In this document: positions 8,873-21,348 of the stretch, in pieces
Layout of the letters: each line of letters starts with the position of its first letter
Position numbering within the stretch: position 1 is the first letter of the stretch
NCBI GenBank assembly: GCA_037039685.1
Contig: JAWNGF010000004.1
Location: 3,100,001 to 3,164,000, forward strand
Direction of reading: 5' to 3'
DNA length: 64,000 nt
Origin: Ceratobasidium sp. AG-K
Taxonomy: Eukaryota > Basidiomycota > Agaricomycetes > Cantharellales > Ceratobasidiaceae
The notes under the pieces: model-generated
What the model was told of the DNA's origin: nothing
What the model saw: only the letters and a program-made list of their open reading frames with translations
The model's database searches: none
Made by a program: the position numbers and the translations under genes

Positions 8873-11785
8873 CCGCCACCTCAAAATCTATTCTGGACAA
8901 GGTTCTGTTTAATATCAGTGCAAGCCGCTCTGCAGGAATGCTCTGGCACCAAGCCATGGGCCCAGTTGTGCAGTTGGCTCAATTGTATTGGAAGACTGGT
9001 ACAACTTTTACATGCCCAAACAATATTAGCTCAGCTACCCAGCTCAATCCAACATTTATCTATTCCCTCTTGGGTGAGACATTTAATCCTCACTAAGGAA
9101 CATTCCCTGGCATCAGTTTCCACCTTTCCCCTGCCTTTGCAACAGTAAATCGAGAACCAGCCAGGCTGCTTGCTAACACACACTCACCCACATTCAATGT
9201 ATCAAAACAACAATTTAGAGCCTGGTGTGAGTCCTTCCGGGCGCCCAGGGCCACAACAGCCATTACACTCCGTTTCTACATTGGCAATGCATTAGCTTTC
9301 TGCTGCGCACTAGAGCTGGTCACCATCAACCAACAGCCCATGATGCATATATTTGCCTTGGCTTGGTGGACGGTGCAAATCTCTCTTGACAAACCTGGAG
9401 CAGATTCCATAGGACCAACCACATTTGACGTCATTGATACTTTGAACCTGGCTGACCACCTTGGATTGCTCAACTTGTTGATCACCACCTCTCCACTTCT
9501 CAAAAAGGATCCAGCGTCTCAGTCTATTCTTTACACTGAAACCCTCATTCCTGGTACTGGAGATGCTGCCCAGTCCTTGCTGCAACAACTCTGCATGGAT
9601 GTCCCAACCCTTGCTTGTCTTCTGGGCATTGCACCTCAGTCCTACTTGGCTGGATTCACGACTGAGTCCAGCATCCACAAGCTTCTTCTGGCTGCAGGCA
9701 TGGGGAGCCGGCTTCACAAACGCATTGCATGGGTAGATCCCTGTGGCGGCAACCACCATGTATCCAACCAGAATAATAAAATCTTGTTTGAAGCAGCTGA
9801 TCTTGTCCAGGTTATCCATGGAATTTACCAAAAAATATTCTCCCCCAAAACTCTTGGCATGCTGTCTCTCCTATTCTCTGGGCTATCTAGTGCTCAAGCA
9901 AAGCTCAAGGCAGCAGAGAGGATGCATTTCACTTGGGAGACATTTGTGCTACTGTTCTGTATGATTCAGTGCCAAGTGACACTACACAAGGGTGCCTGGT
10001 TAGAAGTAGCAGGCGATTTTCTGACCCTTGTGAAACAAAACATCAGCAGCAAAGTTGCACTGGAGAATTATCAAGATCTATGCCTTCAGTTCCACATTTA
10101 TGGCATATACTCAGTTCCCTTGCTTGACCCCAAATTCCACAATGCATTTCATGCAGGTAATCATACCCATATATTTAGCAACCAATCAACCCTTCCCACT
10201 GCTATATGTGTCACATTAGTTGTTCCGCATCAAAGCCTGCAGGTTCTTTTGAACAATCCAGAACAAATAGGCAATCTGGTCCTGCAGTGCTCACTATTTG
10301 ACAATGATTCTTGCAATTCTTATTCTGCACTGCATGCTACCTGGGGAAAACTCATTCAACAGTCCAACCTTGGTAGCACTTGTATCTGGGAGGACCCTGA
10401 AGGAATGAATGGCCAGTCCAATTTGGTTGTCTCCTTCTGGGCCCATTTGCGGTTCCTGGAACTTCCCAATGCTAAAATATCCATTGGCATCAAGGCTTCA
10501 CCCTGATCTGCCATGTTATTCTCACAGAAACTCGGACCACAGCTTGACCTATTTACAACTACTATTAAAGAGGATAGCTGTATGCATATATCAACTTATC
10601 GACCTTCTCTTGCAACCAAGGCGCTGCAAACCCTTCACAGTACTGGTAACATGTTCTGACAGCCAACCCGAGTTGAAACCTTGGAGCCCACCTGTTGTGC
10701 TGTTGTCAACTGGCCCAGGGAACCTAACATCCACTTGCTTTCTATTCAACTTCAAGCAAGCTCTGCTCTTCAACAACAGTACCTACATGACAAGTCTGTG
10801 TCGACCAGGCAAATTGGGCCACATACCATCAAGTTTGTGATTGGGGATCATGTGGATCATGCAACATATGTCTACCCTGTTCGAGGGAGCGACCACAGAT
10901 GAGATATCAACAAGGACCTTAGCTTTGTTGATGTAGGTTTCTCACTTGCATATCATATGTTTCTGCTAGACTGATAAGGGTTGAAGATCGTTGCCCCGGT
11001 ATCCAGCCCTTTGGATTACTCTGCAAATTTATCAGATCCCTTCCCAATCATTTGAAAGAACGCGCACACCCCTTGGAATATGCACCACCTTCATTTAGAT
11101 CACCTACCGCTTCTCAATACTCCATCATCTAGGGATACAAGCTGGCTGAGATTTCACAGCGGCTTACAGTTCTCTGACCAAGAACAAAAGGTTGTTTGTG
11201 AGAGGAGCGAACCCAAGGACACCACTGCAAATGTTTTCACGGACATCAAATACTCAATTGATCTTATTCTGAACAAGTATTCTGGCACGGATGGTCTTCA
11301 CACTCATTCATTTTTGCTTTGTGGGGCTTCTAAAGACAACATACATGCGATTTTATTAGTTGGTGGGGTCCACCTCAACCTTGCAGCTTTGACTATTGTT
11401 GCCAACACAGCTCTCATTCCTCTTTCTGAAGACAAACACTTATATCTCATACCTTGGGTCCAAAGGCTGCCTAAGTTCACTGTTTCTCAATTGAAATTGT
11501 CAGACCACGAGATAATTGCATGGAAGCAACTCTTCCCAGCTCTGGTTGAGAGATGCCGGGTTTGGGAGCACAGAAAAGGCTGCAAATACACCTCCAACAA
11601 TGTTATACCCACCTCCCTCAAATGTGGCCAAAACCCCCTGTGCTCGTGCGGACAAGGGACTGGGTTTACATCCACCCAATGGAAGGTACCAGAGTGGAAG
11701 GACTTGCTCCCTTTGGCTACCTGTGCAGCAATTTCGCCAATCTTTTCTGTGGCTTACATTGAATGCACAACTTTGAGCTCTGGTG
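8873..11785 (+). pseudogene. Decayed DUF4470/MYND-type gene, 5' end lost at an LTR
   Basis: A single frame runs from the LTR edge to about 11785 and reads like the large basidiomycete DUF4470/MYND proteins. It begins MLWHQAMGPVVQLAQLYW, continues through RFYIGNALAFCCAL, and ends with WEHRKGC and NPLCSCGQG followed by AAISP.FSVAYIE. Within that same frame lie seven stops: TAA 9094, TGA 10504, TGA 10657, TGA 10900, TGA 10972, TAA 10975 and TGA 11053, with no frame change over 2.9 kb. I tested an intron over the first stop and it breaks the frame. The start of the gene is absent where the retroelement begins. The stretch is poor in CpG. It is a non-functional relic; the family name is recognised by pattern, with function unknown. 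Confidence 0.7.
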
Positions 11786-12336
11786 GAGGTCTCTCGACCA
11801 GGACTGGGTGGCGGGGAGCTTCACCAGGGTCATTGCTGGAGTCAAATGCTTCGACCAATGCATGGCTTCAAGCTGGGAGGTACCCAAACCCGGCAGGTTG
11901 TGGAGGAAATAAGCAATATAGTTCATTATTACAAACCAGTGCCAGAGTTGTAAGGCTGATTGGTGTATTGGTGTAGCCACAATTTGTCTCCGTTCAGCAG
12001 CCCTAACTACCAGGCTGCCAGCGCAAAACGCGTCTGTACAGCACCTTCTCGGGGAATCTGTCTGAGATTCAGCCATCCTTAGGCTTTGTAGCTCCCTTCG
12101 TCGCCTTTCACTAGAGCGATAGACTATATTGATGACATACAAATTTGCATCGTTATAAAATAGATTACCATTTCTCAAATAATCAAATGTGGGCGACCAT
12201 TGTTCGAGTCACATATGTATATATATATATGCGGGTGAATCCAGCATACCTATTAATGCTTCATTGAGAAACTGGTACATGGCAACCAAGAACCTCTACA
12301 ATCAAAACGGGAATGTCATACTGAGGAGAGGGGCAA
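11786..12336. other. Intergenic, no gene supported
   Basis: Contains a (TA)n tract near 12216-12230. A tRNA B-box-like GTTCGAGTC occurs at about 12204 without a recognisable A box. Nothing else stands out. Confidence 0.5.
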
Positions 12337-12750
12337 TTATACTGTACCATCTCGCGCACTGAGGCAAATAAATGGCACCCATCTTTCAAACAATGTGGCC
12401 CCAACCTCCTTGTGTAGGCGCCCCACAGCCTTGTGCAATGCTCTAGCTGCATCGCTATAGTCCATCTTCCCATCCTTCAAAAGATCTGCATACACGTCCC
12501 ATGCAATCTCGGGCGCATCGTCATCCTGGATCGCCCACATTGTGGCAATCACACTTGGGTATCCAGCCATTAGCATCCCTGCCGCCAGGTGAACCGCCTC
12601 TTTCGGCACCAGCTTGGATCCTGTTGCGGGATGGCAAGCCAACAAGAAGGCTAAGCGCTTGTCCTTGAACACTCGCTTCGAGAACTCGGAGTGTCAGTTG
12701 CCATCATGCAAGTGAAACGCGCTCTTGCCTGCCAAGTGGCCCGAGATCCA
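12337..12750 (-). pseudogene. CHAT-domain protein fragment (C-terminal end)
   Basis: The minus-strand frame reads HLHDGN, stop, then FSKRVFKDKRLAFLLACHPATG, EAVHLAAGMLMAGYPSVIAT and RWVPFICL. This is the end of a CHAT (caspase-like, HetF-associated) domain as found in fungal TPR-CHAT proteins. The second catalytic Cys block (LACHPATG, normally SACQTATG) is present. A TGA interrupts the frame near 12702 and upstream TPR repeats are absent, so this is a broken fragment. Intact members are proteases linked to cell-death or NLR-type systems. Confidence 0.65.
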
Positions 12751-12884
12751 GACTCGGGCCCTCCACCCACACAGACCTGACCACTACAGCGGGCATTAAG
12801 CCACCTCGAAATTGGCGAGCAAGCAAAGCACCATACATCACCGTCAATCAATAGTAGGACAAAGTTATAAAATGAAATAGAAAC

Positions 12885-13700
12885 CTACCCATTTCCGTAC
12901 TCAGCAAAAATGTGAAGTGCTGCGGAGCGCTCTGTAGCTCGGTTTTGCTCCTTGGGCGGTTCAGAGGGCTCTGGAACCCCCTGTAGCATTTTCGATTTTT
13001 GCTGAGCAACAGCCTCGACCTCCAACTGGCAATAGTATTTATGGTGGAGCCCCGCCCTCGTGTAATGTCGCATTAGCAGCGTTGTGAATACAATGATAAT
13101 CTAGGAAAGTGCAATTAACACATATCTCATAATACATGCACCTTAGAAGAGGTAACACTACATGTGCAGCTTCCAAGATTTGATATGGAAGAAGCGTGAC
13201 TTGGTCCCAGTGAAAATGAGCTCGTACTCTATGATGGTTCAGTTATCAAACCTAAAGTATGCAAACACCACCATGGACGCCATTAACAAAAAATACCAAA
13301 CCGCCATGAAAAGCACCCAGTAAGAACATACGAGGCTTCAATGGGTCAGGTGAAAAAATTGCACTGTTACTTAATGGACGTCATCTCAACATGTGTATAT
13401 AGATTCACTTTTTGGAGATGGTATGTCCAAATACGGAAGTTGAATTGCTGAGCCGCCTCACACAGGAGCCAGACCGTCGCGGACATGCCGCATACATACA
13501 TCGTCTCCTCCTGTATCTCGGAGATAGGTTTAAGAATATGACGTTGTACGCAAATTAAGCAGAGTTTTATTCCAGCACGCAAGGAGAAGGACCGCATTGC
13601 ACTGCATCTTCCGCTTGCAAGGAAGATGGACAACTGCCTCTTGACCGTCCCGGTGTTCTGGCCACGTTTGAAGCTCAAGGCTCCTACCGCTCGCAAGACT
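12885..13700 (-). pseudogene. Probable broken multi-pass membrane protein gene
   Basis: Three minus-strand pieces look coding. About 13300-13260 reads WVLFMAVWYFLLMASMVVFA, a clear membrane helix. 13228-13162 reads HFHWDQVTLLPYQILEAAH. 13100-12885 reads IIIVFTTLLMRHYTRAGL then a basic/Gln-rich tail, stop at 12885. The intron 13161-13101 is a good GT-AG match. The join between the first two pieces would need a 23-base intron, too short to be credible, so the gene is either broken there or my model is wrong. Upstream exons (to about 13700) are uncertain. The family was not recognised. Confidence 0.35.
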
Positions 13701-13995
13701 GCAACCCCCGCGCCAAAGCCCAGGTCTCGGTCGGCCTACCTCAAGCACTTCAAGTCCAAAGCTACACGGGGAGGTGGAGAAATGTGTACTTCATGTGAGT
13801 ATATTCGGTTATTATTTTGGCGCTCAGGGCTGATATCGACGTCCCCTCAGCTTCAACCCCTATTTCAAAATCTCCCTCTCACGAGTCCTCGCTAGTTTAT
13901 AGTCATGGCCACGGTAAGTCAACAAAGTCACGGTAGTCCAATTGGCGACTCACCTTGCCCTTATGTATCCAGGTCTAAATGCTGCAGCTGTCACC

Positions 13996-16667
13996 ATGAG
14001 CTCTGCTGTGCTTCCTCTCGCACCCAATGAGGAAGATATCTCGACCCTCCGTTCGACTTTCTATTCCCATGCGGATCGCTCTCTACTCGATTATAGAATC
14101 AATACCTCAATTACCAGTCTCACCAAAGCCGAATGCGAACAACAGCTTACAGCCACTTCGACTCTCCCAACAAGTGACACTTCACCCACTCTCGCCGACT
14201 TGCGCGATCCTTTCAGATACGACTCGATCATCAACACGGGCGCATTCCTTTCTGCTGGTCTATGTAAGCACACGGCTTCTCTTTCTGGTGAACGATATTT
14301 AATTCCTTTTACAGTTTATACCGCGGAGCCAAAGCCGAAAATCTCTGCGTTTGTCTCTCCACCCGTCGTTGCTAACTGCCATGATCCAATTCGGCTCGAT
14401 ACTCGATTGGGAAAGAGTGAAAACAAGGAAATTTTGTGCATTCGGCTAGAGTTTGATCGACAAGGCGAGTATATATCCTGTCAGTCAAAGCGTCACTAAT
14501 GCCGCCAAATAGTCACCCAAATCGCTGCGACCTCCACCGAAAGCAAACGCAGGATGGACAACTCCGAGCATTGTGAATGGTGGGTATCAGCAAAGTCTGC
14601 GAGCGAGACAAAGGAATGCACTGGTGAAATCTCGAACTTCCCGACATCGGATACCTTGTCGACAGTGGCAGACATGTTGGATCCGTTTAGATATGATTCA
14701 TATATTGATTCACCGGCTCCACAATGCATGAGTGAAGATCGAGGCAAGTGTTTTTTTTTGATAACACATTTGTGGCTTTGCTGATGCTCGTAACTCATCT
14801 CCCAGCGACTCCATCAGTGCAAGTCAAAGCATATTTATGAACCCTACTAATTTCACTCGATAGCGAACGATGGCCACTACGAGATCGAGCAAGCCCATCG
14901 ACCTGCGGAGATTTCGCTCGGCAGCACTACTTCAACGGCAGTGGGAATCGTAGCGCTATCTCAATACGGTCGCGACAATGATATCAGCCTTAGAACGAAC
15001 ACAAGAGTCGCGGACCAAAAGGAACATGATGGTACGATTCGCCGGCGTAGCAACTCAACGGTTATGGCTAACCCGTCGCTTGTAGAAGAACTTCCTAAGA
15101 TTGCCAACGAAGAACTCCGGCCCAACGACGGCCTCCAATTTGAGCCTGGACTCCCGATCGCCAGCTCATGGTCGACTATCGGCTCAGATATGTTTCAGTT
15201 TGATGTGAGCGACGATTGCGAGAACCACAGCAATGTGTTGGCCATGGACACTTCCGACAAGGGAGACCAAGGTATGCGTCGCAAACTGTGATTATCAGTA
15301 CTTACCTGACCGTCGTGCAGACATCTTGTCGACCGACGCCTTATTTGCTGAGCTCGAGCTCTTCATTTCGGAAGCAGCCGACTCAAAAGGTTTGATCCCG
15401 AGTTCCGACATAGAGCCCGTGGTTGTCCCATCGGAGGTTGGTCAGGTGATATTTGCATCCGTTTGCCGCTGAACCTCTTCCACAGAACCCAAACCACTCG
15501 AACCCGATTCTGGCTCCGCCTTTGGATAACCCGCCTTCGAATTTGCATCGTAATCTTACCCCCGCGAGCGTTCCGACGATTTCATCGAGTGACAAAGATT
15601 GCCGTGGCCGCTCATTGCCTCCGCCTCGCATTCCGGTTCTCAATGGATCACGGAAGCCTAATCCCAGTCTCAAATGGCAGAATAACGCCGCTGAGCAAGG
15701 TTAGCTGCGTGTGATACTAGGCACCCAGCTACTGACAATTCTCCTAGACCCCGCCGCTCCGGCGCAGAATCCCCTGGGTTTGCGGCCAACGCCCGTAGCC
15801 AGAACACGGTCGACAGGCCTCATGAAGGATTGTGTCAAGAAGGAAAATATTTCCCGTGGCTCCTCCACCTCGACTCCAATCAAACGTCCAGTCAGCAAAC
15901 TTCCCGCTCGTGCTCCCTTGGCTCCGATCCTATCTAATAAGGAAAAGCGCCGTTCGACAGGCCCCACTGAATCAAGTCGTCTGAAAAGTCGCCAGCAGAA
16001 TACGTACTTTGTCTTTTCGACTGAACCGTCCCCAATGCCGAGCCTGCCAGTGTCCCTGCGCTCGACCACTCGGGATTTGGCTAGGCGCAGATTTATCCCG
16101 CCCCGAGCGACTCTGCCGCTCACGTCACCAGACCCGCCTAAAATACTAAAGCAGGACCTTGGCTGGACTGTAGAACCGATTGACGCTCGGTTGGACGCGC
16201 CTGAGTGGAGCTCAAAACGTGGTCCAACTGGGGCTGAGCGTCGAAGAGGTTTAATCTTTGATGCCAGTTTGTTCTCTTCAATACGCCCGACCGCAACTCT
16301 CGATTCGACTCTCATTGTTTCGGCGACTGCAAACACTCGAAGCCGACTTCTCACGGCCCTTTGTCTTGGACTACCACGTATCATAGAGCCTAATGGACGA
16401 TCGCCGGACTTACCTTGTGGACGTCTGGTTAGTGTACCGGGTCTTGACACAATATCTGAGCCTGCAATTCTGGATACTACCCCATTGACGACTCACCCGT
16501 TGGATACCTCGACCTCCCAGGGTAGCATTCATTCAATAGATCGCGAGGCAATGGGTCGCGTCCTGGGTCAATCCCCTGCTCTTCCACACACGAACCCTTC
16601 TGTGCCTCGCCACTCACCATCAAAGCGACAAGCAGCTGGTTCGAATTATCCGGTGTTCCCCAGCTAG
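13996..16667 (+). CDS. Disordered Ser/Thr/Pro-rich protein with a duplicated module
   Basis: Seven exons fit one frame: 13996-14263, 14315-14464, 14513-14743, 14864-15279 (approximate end), about 15321-15445, 15486-15699 and 15748-16667. ATG 13996 (MSSAVLPLAPNEED) is used because the upstream ATG leads to a stop. Two introns (14465-14512 and 14744-14863) begin GC rather than GT and both keep the frame. A possible 18-base micro-exon lies inside the second (near 14807). A module recurs: LPTSDTSPTLAD..DPFRYDS near 14170 and FPTSDTLSTVAD..DPFRYDS near 14640. The C-terminal 300 residues are basic and rich in Ser/Pro. A further exon up to 16972 (SSPSSNLASIRPLRP) is possible, but I could not place its splice site. 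Function unknown. Confidence 0.6.
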
Positions 16668-16972
16668 CACTTGCCAATCGGTGACCTATGGCTCCTAGCT
16701 CTCCTTCCAGTAACCTAGCTTCAATAAGGCCCCTTAGACCCGCCAAAAAGTCGACACTAGAACTGAGCGCGGACCCCTCCGCTAGGTCCAATGGATCCCC
16801 TGGATTACTCGTCATGAATAAGCGACGGTCGAGGAACCAACACTCTGCTAGTGTCTATCTGGGTTCTGCTCGAGCGGCGATCCAGGTGAGCTCAAAGGCG
16901 CGTCAAAGAACCTCGGCGCCATCGCGTAGTGGAACAAAGCCACTCAACATTCTAGTACGCGACCGAGCTTAA

Positions 16973-17859
16973 GGAAGACTCGGGAATTCGATAGATCATC
17001 AAGTCTCACACAAGTTTTAATGGACCAATTTCTCTATTTCGTCACTCATTTTCTTCAGCCTTATTTCATATACTGTACCATAGCCCTTCTCACCCTCACC
17101 TCGAACTCCCTTTTACCCTTACGCCCGCCACGACTTCAATCCTGAATGCCTTTTAATATATATTAATCACATTGTCAATGACAGTTGTTCTATTAATTGT
17201 CGTTTGTGAGAATATTCCTACAATGGAGGAGCGAGATCGAAATCTCAGAGCTGGACTTAGATATATGCGTTGCTAAGCAAAGCAGTGACCTTGTTCGAAG
17301 TAACCAGAAACGATTCGAATATCATCTCACCATACCCGAGCTTCCAGGTCACTGTGTAGTCCGAAAAACGCTTATATTTGCATGGAGTGGAGATAGGCAC
17401 AGCCACGCATAGCCAGAGATCAGTCAGCGCAAAGCGACGGATATTCGGCGTTGTCATCTTCAACCAGCCCTGCCAGCAAGGCACCAGGAGTGGATCTTCT
17501 TGTTCCGGGGAACAGGATTTCCTGCGAGCCTTGCGTTTATGGTATACCTTCCTTCACATGAACCCTAGTTGGGTCATGGAGCCCTATGCACCAATCCGTC
17601 TCAAGGAATTGCGACCCCATATGCGTGGAGAGCCCAATGCTGTACATCGCTGACGGATATTCGGGTAGTGCCAAGTCAATCAAATGCGTCCATAAAGTAA
17701 CCCGGAGTATCGGCATGGATGTGCCTAGGCACTCTCCGAGTCCGACTCTGGGACCATTTTAGTGCTAAAGGGCACGTTGTAAGCTCATGTTGCCGGCCGT
17801 CTTATAAGCGTGGGCTCTCCTGATATGTCGCAACTTTCCTCCCGCTCATTTCCGGACCT
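16973..17859. other. Intergenic, no gene supported
   Basis: Short frames on both strands overlap each other (17257-17484 minus, 17378-17653 plus) with no domain or splice support. Nothing else seen. Confidence 0.5.
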
Positions 17860-19959
17860 ATGGCCATACCTCCATTATCCCTAAAGTTCTGGGGGGTCTT
17901 AGATCGTTCAAGTGCCTCTAGCTCCTTGATACCGGCGGTCGCAGTACTTGTTATTCTTTGGAAATGTGCCAAGTCAAGTGCTACTCGTTCATCGCTGCCT
18001 CCTTCTCCAGTCGGACACTGGATATGGGGAAATAAAGACTTCATCAACCAACCACATCGCTATGTTCTACTAGCCACGACTTACAGGAATTCACTCGGTG
18101 AGCGATTTGCTAGTGCAAACTTAGGTATGCCAAATTTGGATAACCTTGTTATATATAGGCGGCATCATCCGCCTCCAAACAGCAACCGAAACCAATATTA
18201 TCGTCAATACAATCGATTTGGCAAACGAAGTCCTCGAAAAACATGCGGCTGTGACTGCCAACCGCCCTCATAACGTGATGGTACATGAAATGTAAGCTGT
18301 ACCACAGACCACACATCCAAATAAGTATCAATAAGAACGTTTTAGCTTAGGCTGGTCTAATTCTGTCTCACTCTATCCAACCCACGACGAGCGACATAAA
18401 AAAATGCGTCGGGTTGCTACCTCTGCTTTACATCAGACTGTCGCTCGGTCATATGCAGTTCAGCACCTCGAATACACGCTTCATTTCCTTCGACAAGTCT
18501 ACGATGACCCTGAGAAAATAGCCATTATCACGAAGGATATTGCCGGGGCGTTCATCATGCGTCTGACATACGGCCACAAGGTCGTGGAGAACGACCCTTT
18601 ACTCAAGATAGCATATGAATCGAGCGTGTTATTAGGCAAAGCATTATCGTCGCACTACCTAGTAAACGACTTTCCCATTCGTAAGCTTATGAATTCATTA
18701 TGTCTTGGGAAATATGTGTTACTACCATCGTTTTAGTCAAGTACCTCCCTCTCTGGTTCCCTGGAGCAAAATTCCAGAGGATAGGTAAAGAAGGTAGGGA
18801 ATTGCGTGAAAGATATATTAGTGAACCATTCAGCGTCGTTTACGATCAAGTAGTAAGTGCCTGAAAACCCGGTTGAACTGTGTCTAAGCCTCCACACAAA
18901 GTGCCGAGGTCGGGTGGAACAACGATCGTACACCTCTCAACTACTGGAAGAGAAAGGGGGCGAGAACGCATGCGAGGAAGATATAGATCTTATCCGGTGC
19001 ACGGCCGGGACCATGTTTACTGGTAAGTACGAAGTTCAATAGACATGATACTTAGCCAAAGTAATTTGATTTATGCACGTTTGAAGCGGGGTCTGGAACG
19101 GTAAGAGCGACTAACAACGTGTTTGATTATGTTTTCCGACGAGTGTCCCTAGATTTCTGGGACAGTCTCATCGTCACTCTTAATGATGGCCCTCCATCCT
19201 GATCAAGCACAATCCGCGCGAGACGAGATTGATGCAGTGGTCGGCCGGTCCCGCGTCCCCGAACTCAAGGACCGAAACTCTTTGCCATATACCGAGGCAT
19301 TTCTGCAGGAAGTCATGAGGGTGTGCCCAATTACCCCACTGGGTAAGGTCGTGGTACAAATCAACCAAAAGGCTCTGTTGATTAGTAAAGTTCCAGGCGT
19401 CGCACATGTTGCTACTTCTACTATTGAAATCGATGGATTCTGGATTCCCAAAGGCGCTAGTATTAACCCCAACGTCTGGTACGTCTTATGTCCTCTGTGT
19501 ATCCTCGTTCCAGACCAACATTTAACTCAAACACATAGGGGAATGCTCCGCGACCCTGTTCATTATCCCAATCCTTACACATTTGACCCCACTCGCTTCC
19601 TCAAGGCAACGCCAGATCCCGACCCTCGCAAGTACATATTTGGATTTGGTAGACGCGCATGCCCTGGCCTGCATGTTGCCAACAACAGTGTATGGATGAT
19701 GATGGTCGGTTTACTTGCTATATTCGACATTCAAGCCAGTAGACAGCTCAAGGAAGCAGTCAACCAACTCGGGGGTCCCAACTCGGAACGCATATATGAA
19801 CTGTTTGCACCGTTCGCCACTTAGTGAGTGCAGGTGAAATTGTCCGTCACTGGCTAGTCATATTAATTTAATTGTAATAGTGTGCCCAAACCTTTCGAAT
19901 GTGAAATCACCCCTCGGGATGCGACATCGATCATGTTACTAGAAAATGTGATTGTATAA
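17860..19959 (+). CDS. Cytochrome P450 monooxygenase
   Basis: Ten exons: 17860-18097, 18159-18291, 18346-18680, 18737-18852, 18902-19022, 19087-19100, 19153-19342, 19391-19478, 19539-19823, 19881-19959. They total 1,599 bases, 532 residues, the usual P450 length. The N-terminus has a hydrophobic anchor (SLIPAVAVLVILW, residues about 22-34), so it should sit in the ER membrane. The I-helix reads TAGTMFTAGSGT, the K-helix ExxR is EVMR, and the haem loop is FGFGRRACPG with the Cys ligand. Exon 6 is a 14-base micro-exon coding AGSGT of the I-helix. The end (KPFECEITPR) is typical of the OrdA-like P450s expanded in agaricomycetes. It would oxidise a small lipophilic substrate using an ER reductase; the substrate is unknown. 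No biosynthetic cluster surrounds it. Confidence 0.9.
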
Positions 19960-20151
19960 ATTTAGCATTTTGGTGGCCGAAACAATGATATCGTTCTCAA
20001 ATGTGGAACGCGTGGCCCAAGCACGAAACTACTTCTGCCCATAATATCATTAAGATAATTCTTGTGCATGTAGTACAATTCCAAAGAGCACAGAGCCATG
20101 AGCAGCGCTAGCCACGTCAACTAGGACTGCCAGAAACCCGAAAGTCCAGTA

Positions 20152-21238
20152 TTATGGCTGTAAGACCCCCGTAACATATGTTTGAGCGACTGTCTCCCCA
20201 AAATCGACATTTGCTGCCAACCGCGAGATGGCTGCGCTCGCACTATCAGGGGGATGCTCCAGGTCCAAAATCCTAGCCAGGGTCTCGGCTATGTTATCCC
20301 GACCTTGGAGGAACGGGACACTCTCCTTGGCTATACCATCGACGCGAATCCGCAAGCACCCAAGAGCATAATGAGCAGCGATAGGTACATCCTCTGGTAT
20401 CCTCGCGCCCATATCGAGGCGGATAACCACATAGGGTTCTGTCGTATTACAACCGGTGGTGGTTTGGGGAGAGATAAAATCCAATGCGGGTCCTATGAGG
20501 TGTTTCCTCGCTCTATCGGGGACAGGAATATGAGAAAACCGATCAGAAGAGCCACTCGGATCGCTATAATAAAGTGGAATAATCTTGTCGGCGAGAGTCT
20601 GGTCCGAGGAGCACTGTATAACGCTCGTCCGAAACCAGTGTCGTGTTATGAGGTCACCTCGACTACATTCAGCGTCAGCGTTATGTTAGACAAGGGGGAG
20701 CATATAGGTAATTACTCACCCTGGGGGAGAATCATTTTCGGACCTTTCCCAGATCTTTTCAGTCATCAATATCCAGTGGGAGAAATTGACACTCCAGTGT
20801 GTGAATTTATCCCGATCGCCGTTCTCCCAAACTGAAGAGCCAAACAGAAACTCGAGAAATTTGATCACAGGAACGGGCTCACAGTCCGGCAGGGGGGCCT
20901 CCCATAGACCTTTACCAATATCCGGTATGTTCAGAGGATGGGAATAGAATTTCTGAGCCAACAGGTCCTTTGCAAACTGCAAGAGTAATCGGCTAACTAG
21001 TCCCCCTACAGCGCCAGACATTGACCATACCATCCTTGATCCCGTCATGGAGGCTAATTAGTGTATTTAGCTGATCAATGTTGCTTTGATGCAGAAGCGA
21101 TGCGGCGGCGCATGCTACTAGGGGTTCAGAAGGGTATTTGGTTGTCCATGTCGATCGCTTGGCGGAGGTGTATTCGTAACTATCTCGAATCACCCATAGG
21201 TTTGATAAGCCATATGTTACACATACATTTGCGACTCA
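20152..21238 (-). pseudogene. Fragment of a basidiomycete family of unknown function
   Basis: Minus-strand coding pieces: 21238-21000 (STWTTKYPSEPLVACAAASL), about 21030-20719 (LVSRLLLQFAKDLL, WSVNFSHWI) and about 20660-20152 (GDLITRHWFRTSVIQC to FGETVAQTYVTG). A GT-AG intron at about 20717-20663 joins the last two. Between the first two the frame shifts without a plausible intron (WRCRG then LVSRLL, near 20998), suggesting an indel. No start codon is seen and the N-terminal half seems absent. The PSEP, G.LVSRLLL and W-NFSHW blocks match, from memory of the pattern, a multicopy basidiomycete family without known function. Probably a relic. Confidence 0.5.
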
Positions 21239-21348
21239 TCTAAAGTCAACCAATACGCGTCTCACTCCAGCACAGGTTCAGACCGGACGTTTCTCGGTCC
21301 CGCCAATACCACCATTCAGATTCAAAAAAAAAAAGCATACACCCGGGC